This document shows, piece after piece, positions 17,022 through 25,651 of a DNA stretch of 64,000 nt (position 1 is the first letter of the stretch; every line of letters begins with the position of its first letter). Where the stretch lies: the NCBI GenBank assembly GCA_963786975.1, contig CAWBBE010000006.1, forward strand, positions 62,001 through 126,000. The letters run 5' to 3'. The notes beneath the pieces were generated by a model. It ran no database searches, was not told the DNA's origin, and saw only the letters and a program-made list of their open reading frames with translations. Both the position numbers and the translations under genes were made by a program. This stretch comes from Palsa-506 sp963786975 (GTDB taxonomy: Bacteria; Actinomycetota; Actinomycetes; Streptosporangiales; Streptosporangiaceae).

Positions 17022-18587
17022 ATGAACCTGGCAGCCGGGCGGGGCGGCGCGGCAAGTCCGGGCGGCGCGGCAAGTCCGGGCGGCGCCGCCGGGCGGGGCG
17101 GCGGGACCGGGCGGGGCGGCGGGGCGGTGACCGCCGTCGCGGCGGTTGACCTGGGCGCGTCCAGCGGCCGGGTCATGGTCGGCCGCGCCGGGCCGGGCCG
17201 GCTGGAGCTGACCGAGGCGCACCGGTTCGGCAACGTCCCGGTGTCCGCCGGAGGCACCCTGCACTGGGACATCCTGCGGCTGTACGCCGGAGTCACCGAC
17301 GGCCTCCGGGCGGCGGCCCGCGAGTGCGAGCTGGCCAGCATCGGGATCGACTCGTGGGGGGTCGACTACGGGCTGCTCGACGCCGCGGGCTCGCTGCTCG
17401 GGAACCCGGTGCACTACCGGGATTCCAGGACGGACGGCATCAGCGAGCGGGTGCTGGCCGCCGTTCCGGCCGCCGGACTCTACCAGGTCACCGGCATCCA
17501 GCAGCTTCCGATCAACACGCTTTACCAGCTGGCCGCCGCGGCCGGCACTCCGCAGCTGCGGGCCGCGCGGACGCTGCTGCTGATCCCGGATCTGATCGGC
17601 TACTGGCTGACCGGGGAGACCGGCGCGGAGCTGACGAACGCGTCCACCACGCAGCTGCTGGACGTGCGGACGCAGGCCTGGGCGACCGGCCTGATGCAGC
17701 GGACCGGGATCCCGGCCGGCCTCTTCCCGCCGCTGCGCAGGCCCGGCGACACGATCGGGGACCTGCTGCCCGGCGTGCGCGAGACGGCCGGCCTGCCCGC
17801 CGCGGCGCGGGTGGTCGCGGTCGGCTCGCATGACACCGCGTCGGCGGTGGCCGGGGTGCCGGCCGGCGGCGGCGGCTTCGCCTACATCTCCTGCGGCACG
17901 TGGTCGCTGGTGGGGATGGAGCTGGACCAGCCGGTGCTGACCGAGGCCAGCCGGCGGGCCAGCTTCAGCAACGAGACCGGGATCGACGGCACGATCAGGT
18001 ACCTGCGCAACGTGATGGGCCTGTGGCTGCTGCAGGAGTCGCTGCGAGCCTGGTCCCTGGCCGGCCCGGCGCCCGGCCTGCCGGACCTGCTCGCCGCCGC
18101 CGCCAGCCGGCCGCCGCTGGCCGCGGTGATCGATCCGGGCGACCCGGCGTTCCTGCCGCCCGGCGACATGCCGTCCCGGATCGCGGCGGCGTGCGGCCAG
18201 GCTGGTCAGCAGCCGCCGCCGGACCGGGCGGCGGTCGTCCGGTGCATCCTGGACAGCCTCGCGCTCGCGCACCGGCGGGCGATCATCGATGTCCAGGAAC
18301 TGTCCGGGCGCCGCGTTAACGTCGTGCACATCGTCGGCGGCGGGGCCCGTAACGTGCTGCTCTGCCAGCTCACCGCCGACGCCTGCGGGCTGCCGGTGAT
18401 CGCCGGGCCGGTGGAGGCGACCGCGCTAGGCAACGTGCTCGTGCAGGCGCGGGCGGCTGGCGCCGGGCAGGCCAGCCTCGGCGGCATGCGCGCGCTGCTG
18501 CGGCAGACTCAGCAACTGCGCCGGTTCGAGCCGGAGGGCAGCCCGCGGGCCTGGGCGGCTGCCGCCGGGCGCGCGGGCCTGGACTGA
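17022..18587 (+). CDS. rhaB: L-rhamnulokinase
   Basis: A 521-residue FGGY carbohydrate kinase phosphorylating L-rhamnulose. FGGY features include VDLGASSGRVMVGR (ATP-binding phosphate 1), GIDSWGVDYGLLD, YRDSRTDG, AVGSHDTASAVAGVP and ISCGTWSLVG, with IVGGGARNVLLCQLTAD as the adenosine motif. The start at 17022 has a near-perfect GGAGGTG. Residues 5-33 are a Gly/Ala/Ser/Pro stretch made of an 18-bp direct repeat and further GGC runs, absent from usual RhaB, which makes it about 30 residues longer. Third functional gene of the rhamnose operon. Confidence 0.93.
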   Translation: MNLAAGRGGAASPGGAASPGGAAGRGGGTGRGGGAVTAVAAVDLGASSGRVMVGRAGPGRLELTEAHRFGNVPVSAGGTLHWDILRLYAGVTDGLRAAARECELASIGIDSWGVDYGLLDAAGSLLGNPVHYRDSRTDGISERVLAAVPAAGLYQVTGIQQLPINTLYQLAAAAGTPQLRAARTLLLIPDLIGYWLTGETGAELTNASTTQLLDVRTQAWATGLMQRTGIPAGLFPPLRRPGDTIGDLLPGVRETAGLPAAARVVAVGSHDTASAVAGVPAGGGGFAYISCGTWSLVGMELDQPVLTEASRRASFSNETGIDGTIRYLRNVMGLWLLQESLRAWSLAGPAPGLPDLLAAAASRPPLAAVIDPGDPAFLPPGDMPSRIAAACGQAGQQPPPDRAAVVRCILDSLALAHRRAIIDVQELSGRRVNVVHIVGGGARNVLLCQLTADACGLPVIAGPVEATALGNVLVQARAAGAGQASLGGMRALLRQTQQLRRFEPEGSPRAWAAAAGRAGLD

Positions 18588-18598
18588 CCCGGCCGCAG

Positions 18599-18627
18599 TT
18601 GACACGTTCCAATACGGACCAGACACT
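18599..18627 (+). promoter_or_regulatory. LacI-type operator overlapping a -35 box
   Basis: TTGACA (18599-18604), 17 nt and GACACT (18622-18627) make a promoter for the regulator gene. TTGACACGTTCCAA (18599-18612) matches the site before rhaI at 12 of its 13 positions. Shared sites fit one LacI-type repressor controlling both its own gene and the catabolic operon. Confidence 0.55.
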
Positions 18628-18653
18628 GGCGGTCTGGGCCAGAGAGGATGTCG

Positions 18654-19679
18654 GTGAACGCGCCGGTCAGCATCAGGGAAGTGGCCGCACGGGCGGGCGT
18701 CTCGGTGGGCACCGTGTCGAACGTGCTGAACCGGCCGGACATCGTGGCCCGGTCGACTCGGGACCGCGTGCAGGACGCCATCAAGGCGCTCGGCTTCGTC
18801 CGGAACGAGTCGGCCAGGCAGCTGCGCGCGGGCCGCAGCCGGATCATCGGGCTGGTCGTGCTCGACGTGGCGAACCCGTTCTTCACCGATGTCGCGCGCG
18901 GCGTCGAGGACGAGGCCAGCATGGCCGGGCTGGCCGTCATCCTGTGCAACAGCGACGACCAGCTGCCCAAGGAAACGCATTACCTGGAACTGCTGGAAGA
19001 GCACCGCGTGCAGGGCATCCTGATCACGCCGGTGGCCGGCGCCGACGAGCGGCTCGCGCAGCTGCAGCGGCGCGGCACCCCGGTGGTGCTGGTGGACAGC
19101 AGGTCGCCGACCGGCAGCCTGTGCTCGGTGGCCGTCGACGACGTGCTGGGCGGCGACGTGGCGATGTCGCACCTGCTGGCCACCGGGCACCGGCGGCTCG
19201 CCTTCGCGGGCGGCCCGGTCAGCATCCGGCAGGTGGCCGACCGCCGCGACGGGGCGCTGCGCGCGCTGCGGCGGGCCGGGCGCGACCCGGCGGACCTGCG
19301 GCTGATCGAGACGACCGCGCTGAACGTCGCCGCCGGGCTGCGGGCGGGCGCGCAGATCGTGGCGCTGCCGCCAGCCCGCAGGCCGACCGGGGTGTTCTGC
19401 GCCAACGACCTGATCGCGCTCGGCCTGCTGCAGGAGATGACGCTGCGCGGGATCGGGGTACCGGCTGACATCGCCATCGTCGGATATGACGACATCGATT
19501 TCGCGGCCGCGGCCGCCGTACCGCTTTCCTCGGTCCGCCAGCCCCGCCAGCAGCTCGGCCGGACCGCTGCCCGGCTGCTGCTCGAGGAGACCCTGGAGCC
19601 CGACGGGCACACGCACCGGCAGGTCATGTTCCAGCCTGAGCTGGAGATCCGCCAGTCCAGCCAGGCGCCGCCACAGTGA
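18654..19679 (+). CDS. LacI-family regulator of the rhamnose cluster
   Basis: A 341-residue LacI/GalR protein. The helix-turn-helix and hinge are ISIREVAARAGVSVGTVSNV-like at the N-terminus (VSIREVAARAGVSVGTVSN, then NESARQLRAGRS), followed by a periplasmic-binding-protein-like sensor domain (IIGLVVLDVANPFF, GVFCANDLIALGLL, AIVGYDDIDFA). GTG 18654 is preferred over ATG 18648 because AGAGAGGA then has workable spacing. Placement directly after rhaB and the matching operator sites support L-rhamnose or L-rhamnulose as inducer; this is inference from context. Confidence 0.85.
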   Translation: MNAPVSIREVAARAGVSVGTVSNVLNRPDIVARSTRDRVQDAIKALGFVRNESARQLRAGRSRIIGLVVLDVANPFFTDVARGVEDEASMAGLAVILCNSDDQLPKETHYLELLEEHRVQGILITPVAGADERLAQLQRRGTPVVLVDSRSPTGSLCSVAVDDVLGGDVAMSHLLATGHRRLAFAGGPVSIRQVADRRDGALRALRRAGRDPADLRLIETTALNVAAGLRAGAQIVALPPARRPTGVFCANDLIALGLLQEMTLRGIGVPADIAIVGYDDIDFAAAAAVPLSSVRQPRQQLGRTAARLLLEETLEPDGHTHRQVMFQPELEIRQSSQAPPQ

Positions 19680-19714
19680 ACCGCGAGACCGGGCTGGGCG
19701 CCATTTACCGGTAG

Positions 19715-20292
19715 GTGACTATTGCGGGGGTACCCCTGGCGCAGCCGGCCGCCTGCATCGCGCTGGCCGCGGCCGGCTTCATCTCCGTTGACCACCAGGT
19801 CGGGGACTTCCAGCGGGTTCCGGTACCGGGCCAGGCCGAGATCACGCTGTCCCGGCCGGGCGGATACGTCCGCTACATCGAGCAGCCCGGCCATCGCTGC
19901 CCGGTCAACGTCGGCGGCGGCACCGGGCAGGACGCGCCTTTCCCGGCATGGGCGATGCGGGTGCCCATCCAGCCGGCCGGCGGCGGCGCGCCGGTCCCGG
20001 TCAGTGCCTGGCGCGGCGCCCGGGAGTTCTACGACCTGGCCGGTCACCAGGGCCAGCGGGCCATGTCGGGCACGGCCGGCAAGGCGGGCGGTATTCGCTG
20101 CGGGCCGCCGACGCCACGCCAGACGCCATCCTGGATCTCGCCGCCGGCCAGGACATCGGCCGCGGCACGGTGGCACCGCTGATCTTGCTGCTGGCGGGCG
20201 TGACCGCGCTGGCGCCGGCCGGGATCACTACCGGCGTGATCACCTTCACCCGGCGCCGCGGCGCCCGGCGGGCCGCCGGTTCCCGGCCGTAA
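19715..20292 (+). pseudogene. Putative membrane-anchored protein, frame broken once
   Basis: Two overlapping frames together resemble small actinobacterial membrane proteins with an N-terminal hydrophobic segment, an extracellular beta-rich domain (LSRPGGYVRYIEQPGHRCPV) and a C-terminal transmembrane helix (TVAPLILLLAGVTALAPAG) followed by an Arg-rich tail. The first frame runs from a GTG at 19715. The second carries YSLRAADATPDAILDLAAGQ and the helix. Inserting a single C after 20089 joins them as GKAGRYSLRAAD. There is no good ribosome binding site, so the true 5' end is uncertain. Function unknown; the indel may be a sequencing error. Confidence 0.45.
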
Positions 20293-20496
20293 CCGGGGGG
20301 CGGCCCGGCAGGTGGCCTTCATCACACTGACCGGCCCGGCCCGGCCGGGCGCCAGCCCGGCTCCGTGCCGCGGAGCGCCGCGCATCGCCGGCTGCGCCGG
20401 GCATCGCGGCTCCGCGCCGCTGGCGCCGCGGCGGGCGGCGCGGGCAGCCCGCCGGCTGACCGGGGACGGCAGGCCGCGGAAATCTGGATATGTCAT

Positions 20497-20521
20497 GATT
20501 ACCGCCCTGACCAGGGGGTAC
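20497..20521 (+). promoter_or_regulatory. Sigma-B/SigF-like stress promoter
   Basis: GATTA (20497-20501), 14 nt and GGGTAC (20516-20521) fit the actinobacterial sigma-B-type consensus GNNTN-N14-16-GGGTAC/T. It lies 45 nt before the start of a four-gene operon of coiled-coil and YtxH-like proteins. Match by eye only. Confidence 0.45.
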
Positions 20522-20565
20522 GGCCGGGCAACCGGCGATACACACAGAAACGCGGAAGGGAACAC

Positions 20566-21906
20566 ATGGCGAAGACCAAACCGGCGCGCCGGCTGTCGCA
20601 CGCAGCGAGGACCGGCCTGGCGGAACTGCCCGGCAACGCCGCGTGGCTGTTGTCCAGGGCGCTGAAGCCCGCGATCTCCGGCGCCGCTGGCGCCTCGGAC
20701 ATCGCTTCGTCCGTCGCTGACAACGTGGCGGAAAATGCCCACTCGGCGGCGGAGACGGCCAGCTCCGCGACATCTGGCATGCGGCGGAAGGCCAGCGGGG
20801 CCATGCAGTCGGTCCGGGAGGCCGGCCCGGCCTTCGGCCATGACTCGGTGGACTCCTTCATGCGGCAGGCGGATAACGCGGCTGACCAGGCGCGCGAATC
20901 AGAAGCCCAGGCGCTGTCCCTGGCGCAGGAGGCCAAGGACAGCGCGGATAACGCGGCGCGAGTGGCCCGCGAGTGCGACGAGTACCTGCAGCAGGTCCGC
21001 CAGCAGGCCGGGCGGCTGGCCGCCGACCGGGTCGAGGAAGCAAGAAGCGACGCCGCCGCCGCGGTAGCCGAGGCGGTCCGCGAGTACGACGACCAGCTGC
21101 GCCGTGCGCGCGCCGAGGCCGGAGAACGGGTGGAGCGGGAGCGCCGCGCGGCAGCGGCCGAGACCAGCAAGACGGTGCAGAAAGCCGAGGCCGAGTCGGC
21201 CGCGCGGGTCGCCTCGGCGGAGCAGGACGCCGAGCGGGCGCAGGCCCGGGCCCATGCCGCCATCCGGGCGGCCAGCCAGGCGCTGGGGCGCGCCAAGGAT
21301 CTGGCCAGCGAGGCCGCAAAGGCCGCCCAGGACGTCGCCGCGCAGGCCAGCCGCGAGGCCGACCGGCTGGCCGGCCAGGCACGGCAGCGGGCGGATGAGG
21401 CCGGGCAGCGGGCGGCCGAGGCTGATCAGGTGCGGCAGGCCGCCGGGACTGCCGCCAGCGCCACCCGGGCACGGCGGACGACCGGACCCGCGGCCGGGCC
21501 CGCGAAGGCCCGCCGGGCCCGCCGGACCCCGCCCCGGCCCGCTCCGGCCCGGCCCGCTCCGGCCCGGCCCGCTCCGGCCCGGCAGGCTGCCGGGCCAGCC
21601 GCGGCGACGCTGCGGGACGGCGGCTACCTCGATGCCCTGACCAAGGCCGAGCTTCAGCGGCTGGCCGCAGACCGCGGGCTGGAAACCCATCCGGCGATGA
21701 GCAAGCAGGACCTCGTGGACGCCATCGGCCGCGAACGAGACCTGCATCTCGACGCGCTTACCAACGCCGAGCTGCTGCGGCTCGGCCAGCGCAGCGGCGC
21801 CGGCGTCCGCAGGTCCATGCCGAAGCAGGAACTGATCGCGGCGATCGCCGCGATCGACGCGCCGGCTAGCCGTCAGCGGCTAGCCGGCCAGCCCGATGGG
21901 GGATGA
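20566..21906 (+). CDS. Long coiled-coil protein with two C-terminal Rho-N/SAP-like modules
   Basis: A 446-residue protein. Residues about 95-305 are a highly charged Ala-rich heptad pattern (ARESEAQALSLAQEAKDSA and similar), a long coiled coil reminiscent of apolipoprotein/phasin-like or envelope-stress proteins. A Pro/Ala linker built of a 15-bp repeat (21538-21590) follows. The C-terminus has two copies of a 35-residue helix-extended-loop-helix, LDALTKAELQRLAADRGLE...MSKQDLVDAI and LDALTNAELLRLGQRSGAG...MPKQELIAAI, resembling Rho-termination-factor N-terminal or SAP nucleic-acid-binding modules. ATG 20566 has GAAGGG upstream. First of four closely packed genes. Function unknown. Confidence 0.75.
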   Translation: MAKTKPARRLSHAARTGLAELPGNAAWLLSRALKPAISGAAGASDIASSVADNVAENAHSAAETASSATSGMRRKASGAMQSVREAGPAFGHDSVDSFMRQADNAADQARESEAQALSLAQEAKDSADNAARVARECDEYLQQVRQQAGRLAADRVEEARSDAAAAVAEAVREYDDQLRRARAEAGERVERERRAAAAETSKTVQKAEAESAARVASAEQDAERAQARAHAAIRAASQALGRAKDLASEAAKAAQDVAAQASREADRLAGQARQRADEAGQRAAEADQVRQAAGTAASATRARRTTGPAAGPAKARRARRTPPRPAPARPAPARPAPARQAAGPAAATLRDGGYLDALTKAELQRLAADRGLETHPAMSKQDLVDAIGRERDLHLDALTNAELLRLGQRSGAGVRRSMPKQELIAAIAAIDAPASRQRLAGQPDGG

Positions 21907-21912
21907 CAGCAG

Positions 21913-22089
21913 ATGAATTTCTTCACCCGCAAGAGCAAGTGGGACCGCCTCCTGGACACCGTGGTAGCGGCCACGGCCAAGGGCGGCATGCGGCAGGCGG
22001 GCAAGATGACGGCCGGCCTGGTCGGCGGCGCCATCGCCGCCACGGCTGCTAGCGCGGCGGTCTCGTCGATCCGCCGTGCGAAGACATGA
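21913..22089 (+). CDS. Small hydrophobic/basic protein, 58 aa
   Basis: ATG 21913 opens MNFFTRKSKWDRLLDTVVAA and ends at TGA 22087-22089, six nt after the coiled-coil gene. A basic N-terminus is followed by a Gly/Ala-rich amphipathic or membrane-associating stretch (AGLVGGAIAATAASAAVSS) and a basic tail. The stop overlaps the next start (ATGA). Small proteins of this form accompany YtxH-like genes in actinobacteria as far as I recall; role unknown. Confidence 0.7.
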   Translation: MNFFTRKSKWDRLLDTVVAATAKGGMRQAGKMTAGLVGGAIAATAASAAVSSIRRAKT

Positions 22090-22295
22090 AGCTGACGACC
22101 GTGACCGTCTTCGGGGTCGGATACGTACTCGGGTCCAGGGCCGGGCGCGACGGATATGAGCAGCTCCGCGGGCTGGCCCAGGGGGCGGCTGAGAAATTCG
22201 CGGCCGCCGGCGCCCGGCAGCGGCTGGCCGGTTACGCCGCCCGGCTTGACGCCTACGCGGCCAGGTCCGGTGCCCGGCGAACGCCGGCGGAGTAA
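22086..22295 (+). CDS. YtxH-like small protein, 69 aa
   Basis: The N-terminus MKLTTVTVFGVGYVLGSRAG, followed by RDGYEQL, carries the GYVLGxRAGRxxYEQL signature of YtxH-like/general-stress small proteins: one short hydrophobic segment with a conserved Gly/Arg motif, then an amphipathic helix. ATGA overlap with the preceding 58-residue gene indicates coupling. Family members are often under stress sigma factors, consistent with the upstream sigma-B-like promoter. Confidence 0.75.
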   Translation: MKLTTVTVFGVGYVLGSRAGRDGYEQLRGLAQGAAEKFAAAGARQRLAGYAARLDAYAARSGARRTPAE

Positions 22296-22301
22296 CAGGC
22301 C

Positions 22302-22649
22302 GTGCTCAGATCCCAAGTCGCGGAGCGCGCCGTACCGCAGGCCCGGCCGGGCGACCTGGTGATCCGCGCGCTGGTGCGGGCGAGGCTGCTGGGAATCCGG
22401 CTGCTGACCCTGGAGGCGCGGGTGGTACTCGGTCCCGAAGACGGCCGCCCGGTGACGGCCGCGACCGGGCACGTCCGGCCGGGCGACGGGCCGGACGATC
22501 CGGCTGCCGCGCCGGCGGTGCCCCGGCCGCCCCCGCCGCTGCTGGCGTCCGGTCAGCTCACCCGCGCAGTGCAGCTTGTCGAGCAGGGCGCGCGCACACT
22601 CGACCGGAGCCGGACGGGCGTGCTGCGCAACGGCGCGGAACGGGGATGA
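22302..22649 (+). CDS. Hypothetical protein, 115 aa
   Basis: GTG 22302 lies six nt after the YtxH-like gene. An Arg/Leu/Val-rich first half (DLVIRALVRARLLGIRLLTL) is followed by a Pro-rich linker (AVPRPPPPLL) and a short helical tail. No family recognised. It is annotated because it is tightly packed in the operon and keeps genome-typical codon use. It is the last gene before the convergent ABC permease. Confidence 0.5.
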   Translation: MLRSQVAERAVPQARPGDLVIRALVRARLLGIRLLTLEARVVLGPEDGRPVTAATGHVRPGDGPDDPAAAPAVPRPPPPLLASGQLTRAVQLVEQGARTLDRSRTGVLRNGAERG

Positions 22650-22692
22650 GCACGGGTGGCGCAGCCCTGGCAGCTGACCATCGGGGCGGCGC

Positions 22693-23493
22693 TCATACCC
22701 GGGCGGTGTCCTTGCGGAAGCGCCAGACCGCGCCGCCGCCGAAGATCACCAGCCAGGCGACCGCGTTGATGATCCAGGCCGGCTGCGGCGCGCCGCCGGT
22801 CAGCGGCGCGTGCACCAGCTGGTTCAGGCCGTACAGCGGCGTGTACTCCGCGATCGTGCGGAAGAGCTGGGAAAACTGGCTGAGCGGGATGAAGACCCCG
22901 CCGGCGAACGCGAACAGCACCAGCGCGAACGACAGGATCTGCATGACGTTCTCGGTCGGCAGCAGGTAGCCCATGAACAGGCCGAAGGCCGCGAACACCA
23001 GCGAGCCGATCCAGACGCAGAGCGCGGTGACGATCCACAGGTGGACCGGCATCGTGGGCTTGCCGGTGAGGCCCCCGACGACGTAGACCGCGGTCACCGA
23101 GCTGAGCCCGAGCACCAGCGCGGTGAGCATCTTGATCGCGATGTAGGCCACCGGCGCCAGCGGGGTCAGCCGCAGCTGGCGGCTCCAGCCCGCGGCGCGC
23201 TCGATGGACACCATCGCGCCGCCGCTGGTCGTCGCCAGCACCGCGCCATACAGCGCCAGGCTGATCATGACGAAGGCCGAGACGTTGCCGTACCCGTCCC
23301 GCTGCCCGGCGTACTGGCTGTTCAGTCCGAAGATCAGGAAGAAGAAGACCGGCAGCACCATCGTGAACAGGACGGTCCGCCGGTTGCGCAGCAGGCGGCG
23401 GATCTCCAGCTGGAGGGCGGTGCGGTTGAAGCTGCCCAGCCCGGGTGCCCGCCGGGTGCTCAGGTCGGGCGCGGCCGGTGCCGGGATGCTCAT
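22693..23493 (-). CDS. ABC-2 type transporter permease
   Basis: A 266-residue integral membrane protein with about six transmembrane helices, for example TVLFTMVLPVFFFLIFGL and SFALVLFAFAGGVFIPLSQF, and the family-typical AAGWSRQLRLTPLAPVAYI between helices 2 and 3. It pairs with the ATPase gene upstream (4-nt overlap, 23490-23493) as an efflux or lipid/drug exporter of the DrrAB/NatAB class. Confidence 0.9.
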   Translation of the reverse strand: MSIPAPAAPDLSTRRAPGLGSFNRTALQLEIRRLLRNRRTVLFTMVLPVFFFLIFGLNSQYAGQRDGYGNVSAFVMISLALYGAVLATTSGGAMVSIERAAGWSRQLRLTPLAPVAYIAIKMLTALVLGLSSVTAVYVVGGLTGKPTMPVHLWIVTALCVWIGSLVFAAFGLFMGYLLPTENVMQILSFALVLFAFAGGVFIPLSQFSQLFRTIAEYTPLYGLNQLVHAPLTGGAPQPAWIINAVAWLVIFGGGAVWRFRKDTARV

Positions 23494-24452
23494 CGGTGAC
23501 CTCCGGTGCTGGTGACGTACTCGTCGGCCTCGTCGCTGGTCAGGGCGATAAAGGCGTCCTCAAGACCGCGGGTGGCGATTTCCAGGTCCCGGGCCGCCGT
23601 ACTGGTCAGCAGGTACCTGGCCACCGCGTCACTGTCGCTGGAGTGGATCAGCACGGTCTCGCCGCGGATCTCCACGTCGTCCGCCCCGGGGATGGCGCGC
23701 AGCGCCGCCTCGTCGGCCCCGGCCAGGCTGGCGCGCACCGTACGGCCGGCGGCCAGCGCCTTGATCTGGGACGAGGTACCGTCGGCGACGATCTTCCCGT
23801 GCCGGATCAAGATGATCCGGTCGGCGTAGGCGTCGGCTTCCTCCAGGTAGTGCGTCGCGAACAGCACCGTGCGGCCCCGCTCGGTGTCCTGCCGGATCGC
23901 GGCCCAGAAGTTGCGCCTGCCCTCCACGTCCATGCCGGTGGTCGGTTCGTCGAGGATAAGCAGCTCGGGGTCGGACAGCAGGGCCATCGCGAAGCGCAGC
24001 CGCTGCTGCTCGCCGCCGGAGCACTTGCCGACCATCCGGTCCGCGATATCGGCGATGCCGGCCCGTCGCAGCACCTCCGGCACCGGCCGGGTCTGCCAGA
24101 ACAGGCTGGCGGTGTACCGGGCGGTCTCCTCCACCGTCAGATCCTTCAGCAGGCCGCCGGTCTGCAGCACGGCGGAAACCAGGCCGCGGGAGATGGCCTG
24201 CCGTGGCTGCATCCCGAACACGGCCACTTCGCCTGCGGCCGGGCGGGACAGCCCCAGGATCATGTCGATGGTCGTCGTCTTGCCCGCGCCGTTCGGGCCG
24301 AGGAACGCGACGACCTCGCCGGACGCGATGCTGAGGTCGATGCCCTTGACCGCCTCGACCGACCCGAAGTTCTTATGCACGCCGCTCAGTTCGATCACCA
24401 GCGGCACCGATCCGGCGGCTGGCCATGATCCTGATCCGGGTTCCGCGTTCAT
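23490..24452 (-). CDS. ABC transporter ATP-binding protein (drug-export type)
   Basis: About 320 residues. Walker A GPNGAGKTTT, Q-loop VLQTGGLL, an ABC signature written CSGGEQQR (Cys instead of Leu, Glu at the usual Gln), Walker B LLILDEPTTGMD and switch His in FATHYLEEAD. The C-terminal region after about residue 230 is the extension found in DrrA/CcmA-like exporters. A TTG at 24506 would add 18 residues; ATG 24452 is preferred. Forms a two-gene exporter operon with the permease. Confidence 0.9.
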   Translation of the reverse strand: MNAEPGSGSWPAAGSVPLVIELSGVHKNFGSVEAVKGIDLSIASGEVVAFLGPNGAGKTTTIDMILGLSRPAAGEVAVFGMQPRQAISRGLVSAVLQTGGLLKDLTVEETARYTASLFWQTRPVPEVLRRAGIADIADRMVGKCSGGEQQRLRFAMALLSDPELLILDEPTTGMDVEGRRNFWAAIRQDTERGRTVLFATHYLEEADAYADRIILIRHGKIVADGTSSQIKALAAGRTVRASLAGADEAALRAIPGADDVEIRGETVLIHSSDSDAVARYLLTSTAARDLEIATRGLEDAFIALTSDEADEYVTSTGGHR

Positions 24453-24586
24453 CGTGGTGCTGACCCCATCGTCGAGCCGGCGGCCGCCGGGATTGGCGGC
24501 CAACAATCATGCATACCACCACCCCCGGCGCGGAACGCGACCGTGGCCTGCCAGGCGGCCAGGCGGCCAGCGCCGGGTAATCCGTT

Positions 24587-25651
24587 TCAGCCAATTGTCG
24601 CTGCCGCGGCTAGCCAGAACCGGTCGCCGCCGGGCCGGCCGGTACTGCGGATGAGCGGCCCGCCCGCCTCCTCGAGGTAGGCGATATGGGCCGCGGTCTC
24701 CGCGAGCGCGGCCCGGCGCATGAACCCGGTGATCTCCGCCCAGCCTCGCGACCAGGTCAGCCGCTGGGCGATCTGCCAGGCCGTCGGCCCGTCCGACGAC
24801 TCGATGACGGCCAGGATCTCGGCGGAACGCTCGTCGTGATGGGCGGCGATCACGTCCGCCCGGCCGGCGATGCCGCGGAACCGGTATTCATGCGCGGGCA
24901 GCGCCTCGGCGCTGTCGTAGTCGCGAACCCGGCGCAGCGAGCTGAGGTACCCGGGCAGCGGCGAGCCGCGGCCGGCCTGCGCCAGCCCGATGTTGGGGGT
25001 GATCCGGGGCAGCAGGTGATCTCCGGTGAGCAGCAGGTCATGGTCGGCGTCATGCAGGCAGATGTGGCCCGGAGTATGTCCCGGCGTCCAGACCACCCGC
25101 ACCCGCCTGCCGGGCAGGTCGAGGTGGTCGCCGTCGGCCAGCAGCACGTCCGGCTCGGGCATCCGCCAGAACGGGCCTTCCTGCCGGTCGCTGAAGGTGA
25201 TCTCCGCGGCGATGCCGGCCGGCACGCCGCACCGGGCGAGCCAGGCGCGGTCGCCGGCCGACCCGCCGCCGGCCCGCCAGATCCGCGCGGGCAGCGTGTC
25301 GACCTCCGCGGCGTGCATCGCGATCCACGCCCCGGAAGCCTCCCGCAGCCGTGCGCTCAGGCCATGATGATCCGGGTGCACGTGGGTGACCACGATCCCG
25401 GTCACCTGCGCGGCCGGGATTCCGGCGGTGCCGAGGCCGGCCAGCAGGTCCTGCCAGCCGGTCTCGGAGTCCCAGCCGGGATCCACCGCGATAACGGATT
25501 CGCCGGAGCTGATCAGGTACGTCAGGGTGTACCGCAGTGGGCTGTCCGGGATCGTCACCGGCACCGACCACAGGCCAGCGGCGACCTGCTCGGCCGGCGG
25601 CAGCCGCCCGGCCCGCCAGGCTGCCCGCTGGGCCACCCCGGTGATGATCAC
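24587..25651 (-). CDS. Metallo-beta-lactamase-fold hydrolase
   Basis: A 354-residue MBL-fold protein. Metal ligands are in THVHPDHHGLS (HxHxDH), TPGHTPGHICLHD and LTGDHLLPR; the C-terminal helical domain (HHDERSAEILAVIES onward) is of the glyoxalase II-like/RNase Z-like hydrolase type with a winged-helix-like end. GTG 25651 has GAGGCGAGG upstream and overlaps the PPK2 stop by 4 nt, so it is co-translated with ppk2. Substrate unknown; thioester or lactone hydrolysis is typical of the group. Confidence 0.87.
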   Translation of the reverse strand: MIITGVAQRAAWRAGRLPPAEQVAAGLWSVPVTIPDSPLRYTLTYLISSGESVIAVDPGWDSETGWQDLLAGLGTAGIPAAQVTGIVVTHVHPDHHGLSARLREASGAWIAMHAAEVDTLPARIWRAGGGSAGDRAWLARCGVPAGIAAEITFSDRQEGPFWRMPEPDVLLADGDHLDLPGRRVRVVWTPGHTPGHICLHDADHDLLLTGDHLLPRITPNIGLAQAGRGSPLPGYLSSLRRVRDYDSAEALPAHEYRFRGIAGRADVIAAHHDERSAEILAVIESSDGPTAWQIAQRLTWSRGWAEITGFMRRAALAETAAHIAYLEEAGGPLIRSTGRPGGDRFWLAAAATIG

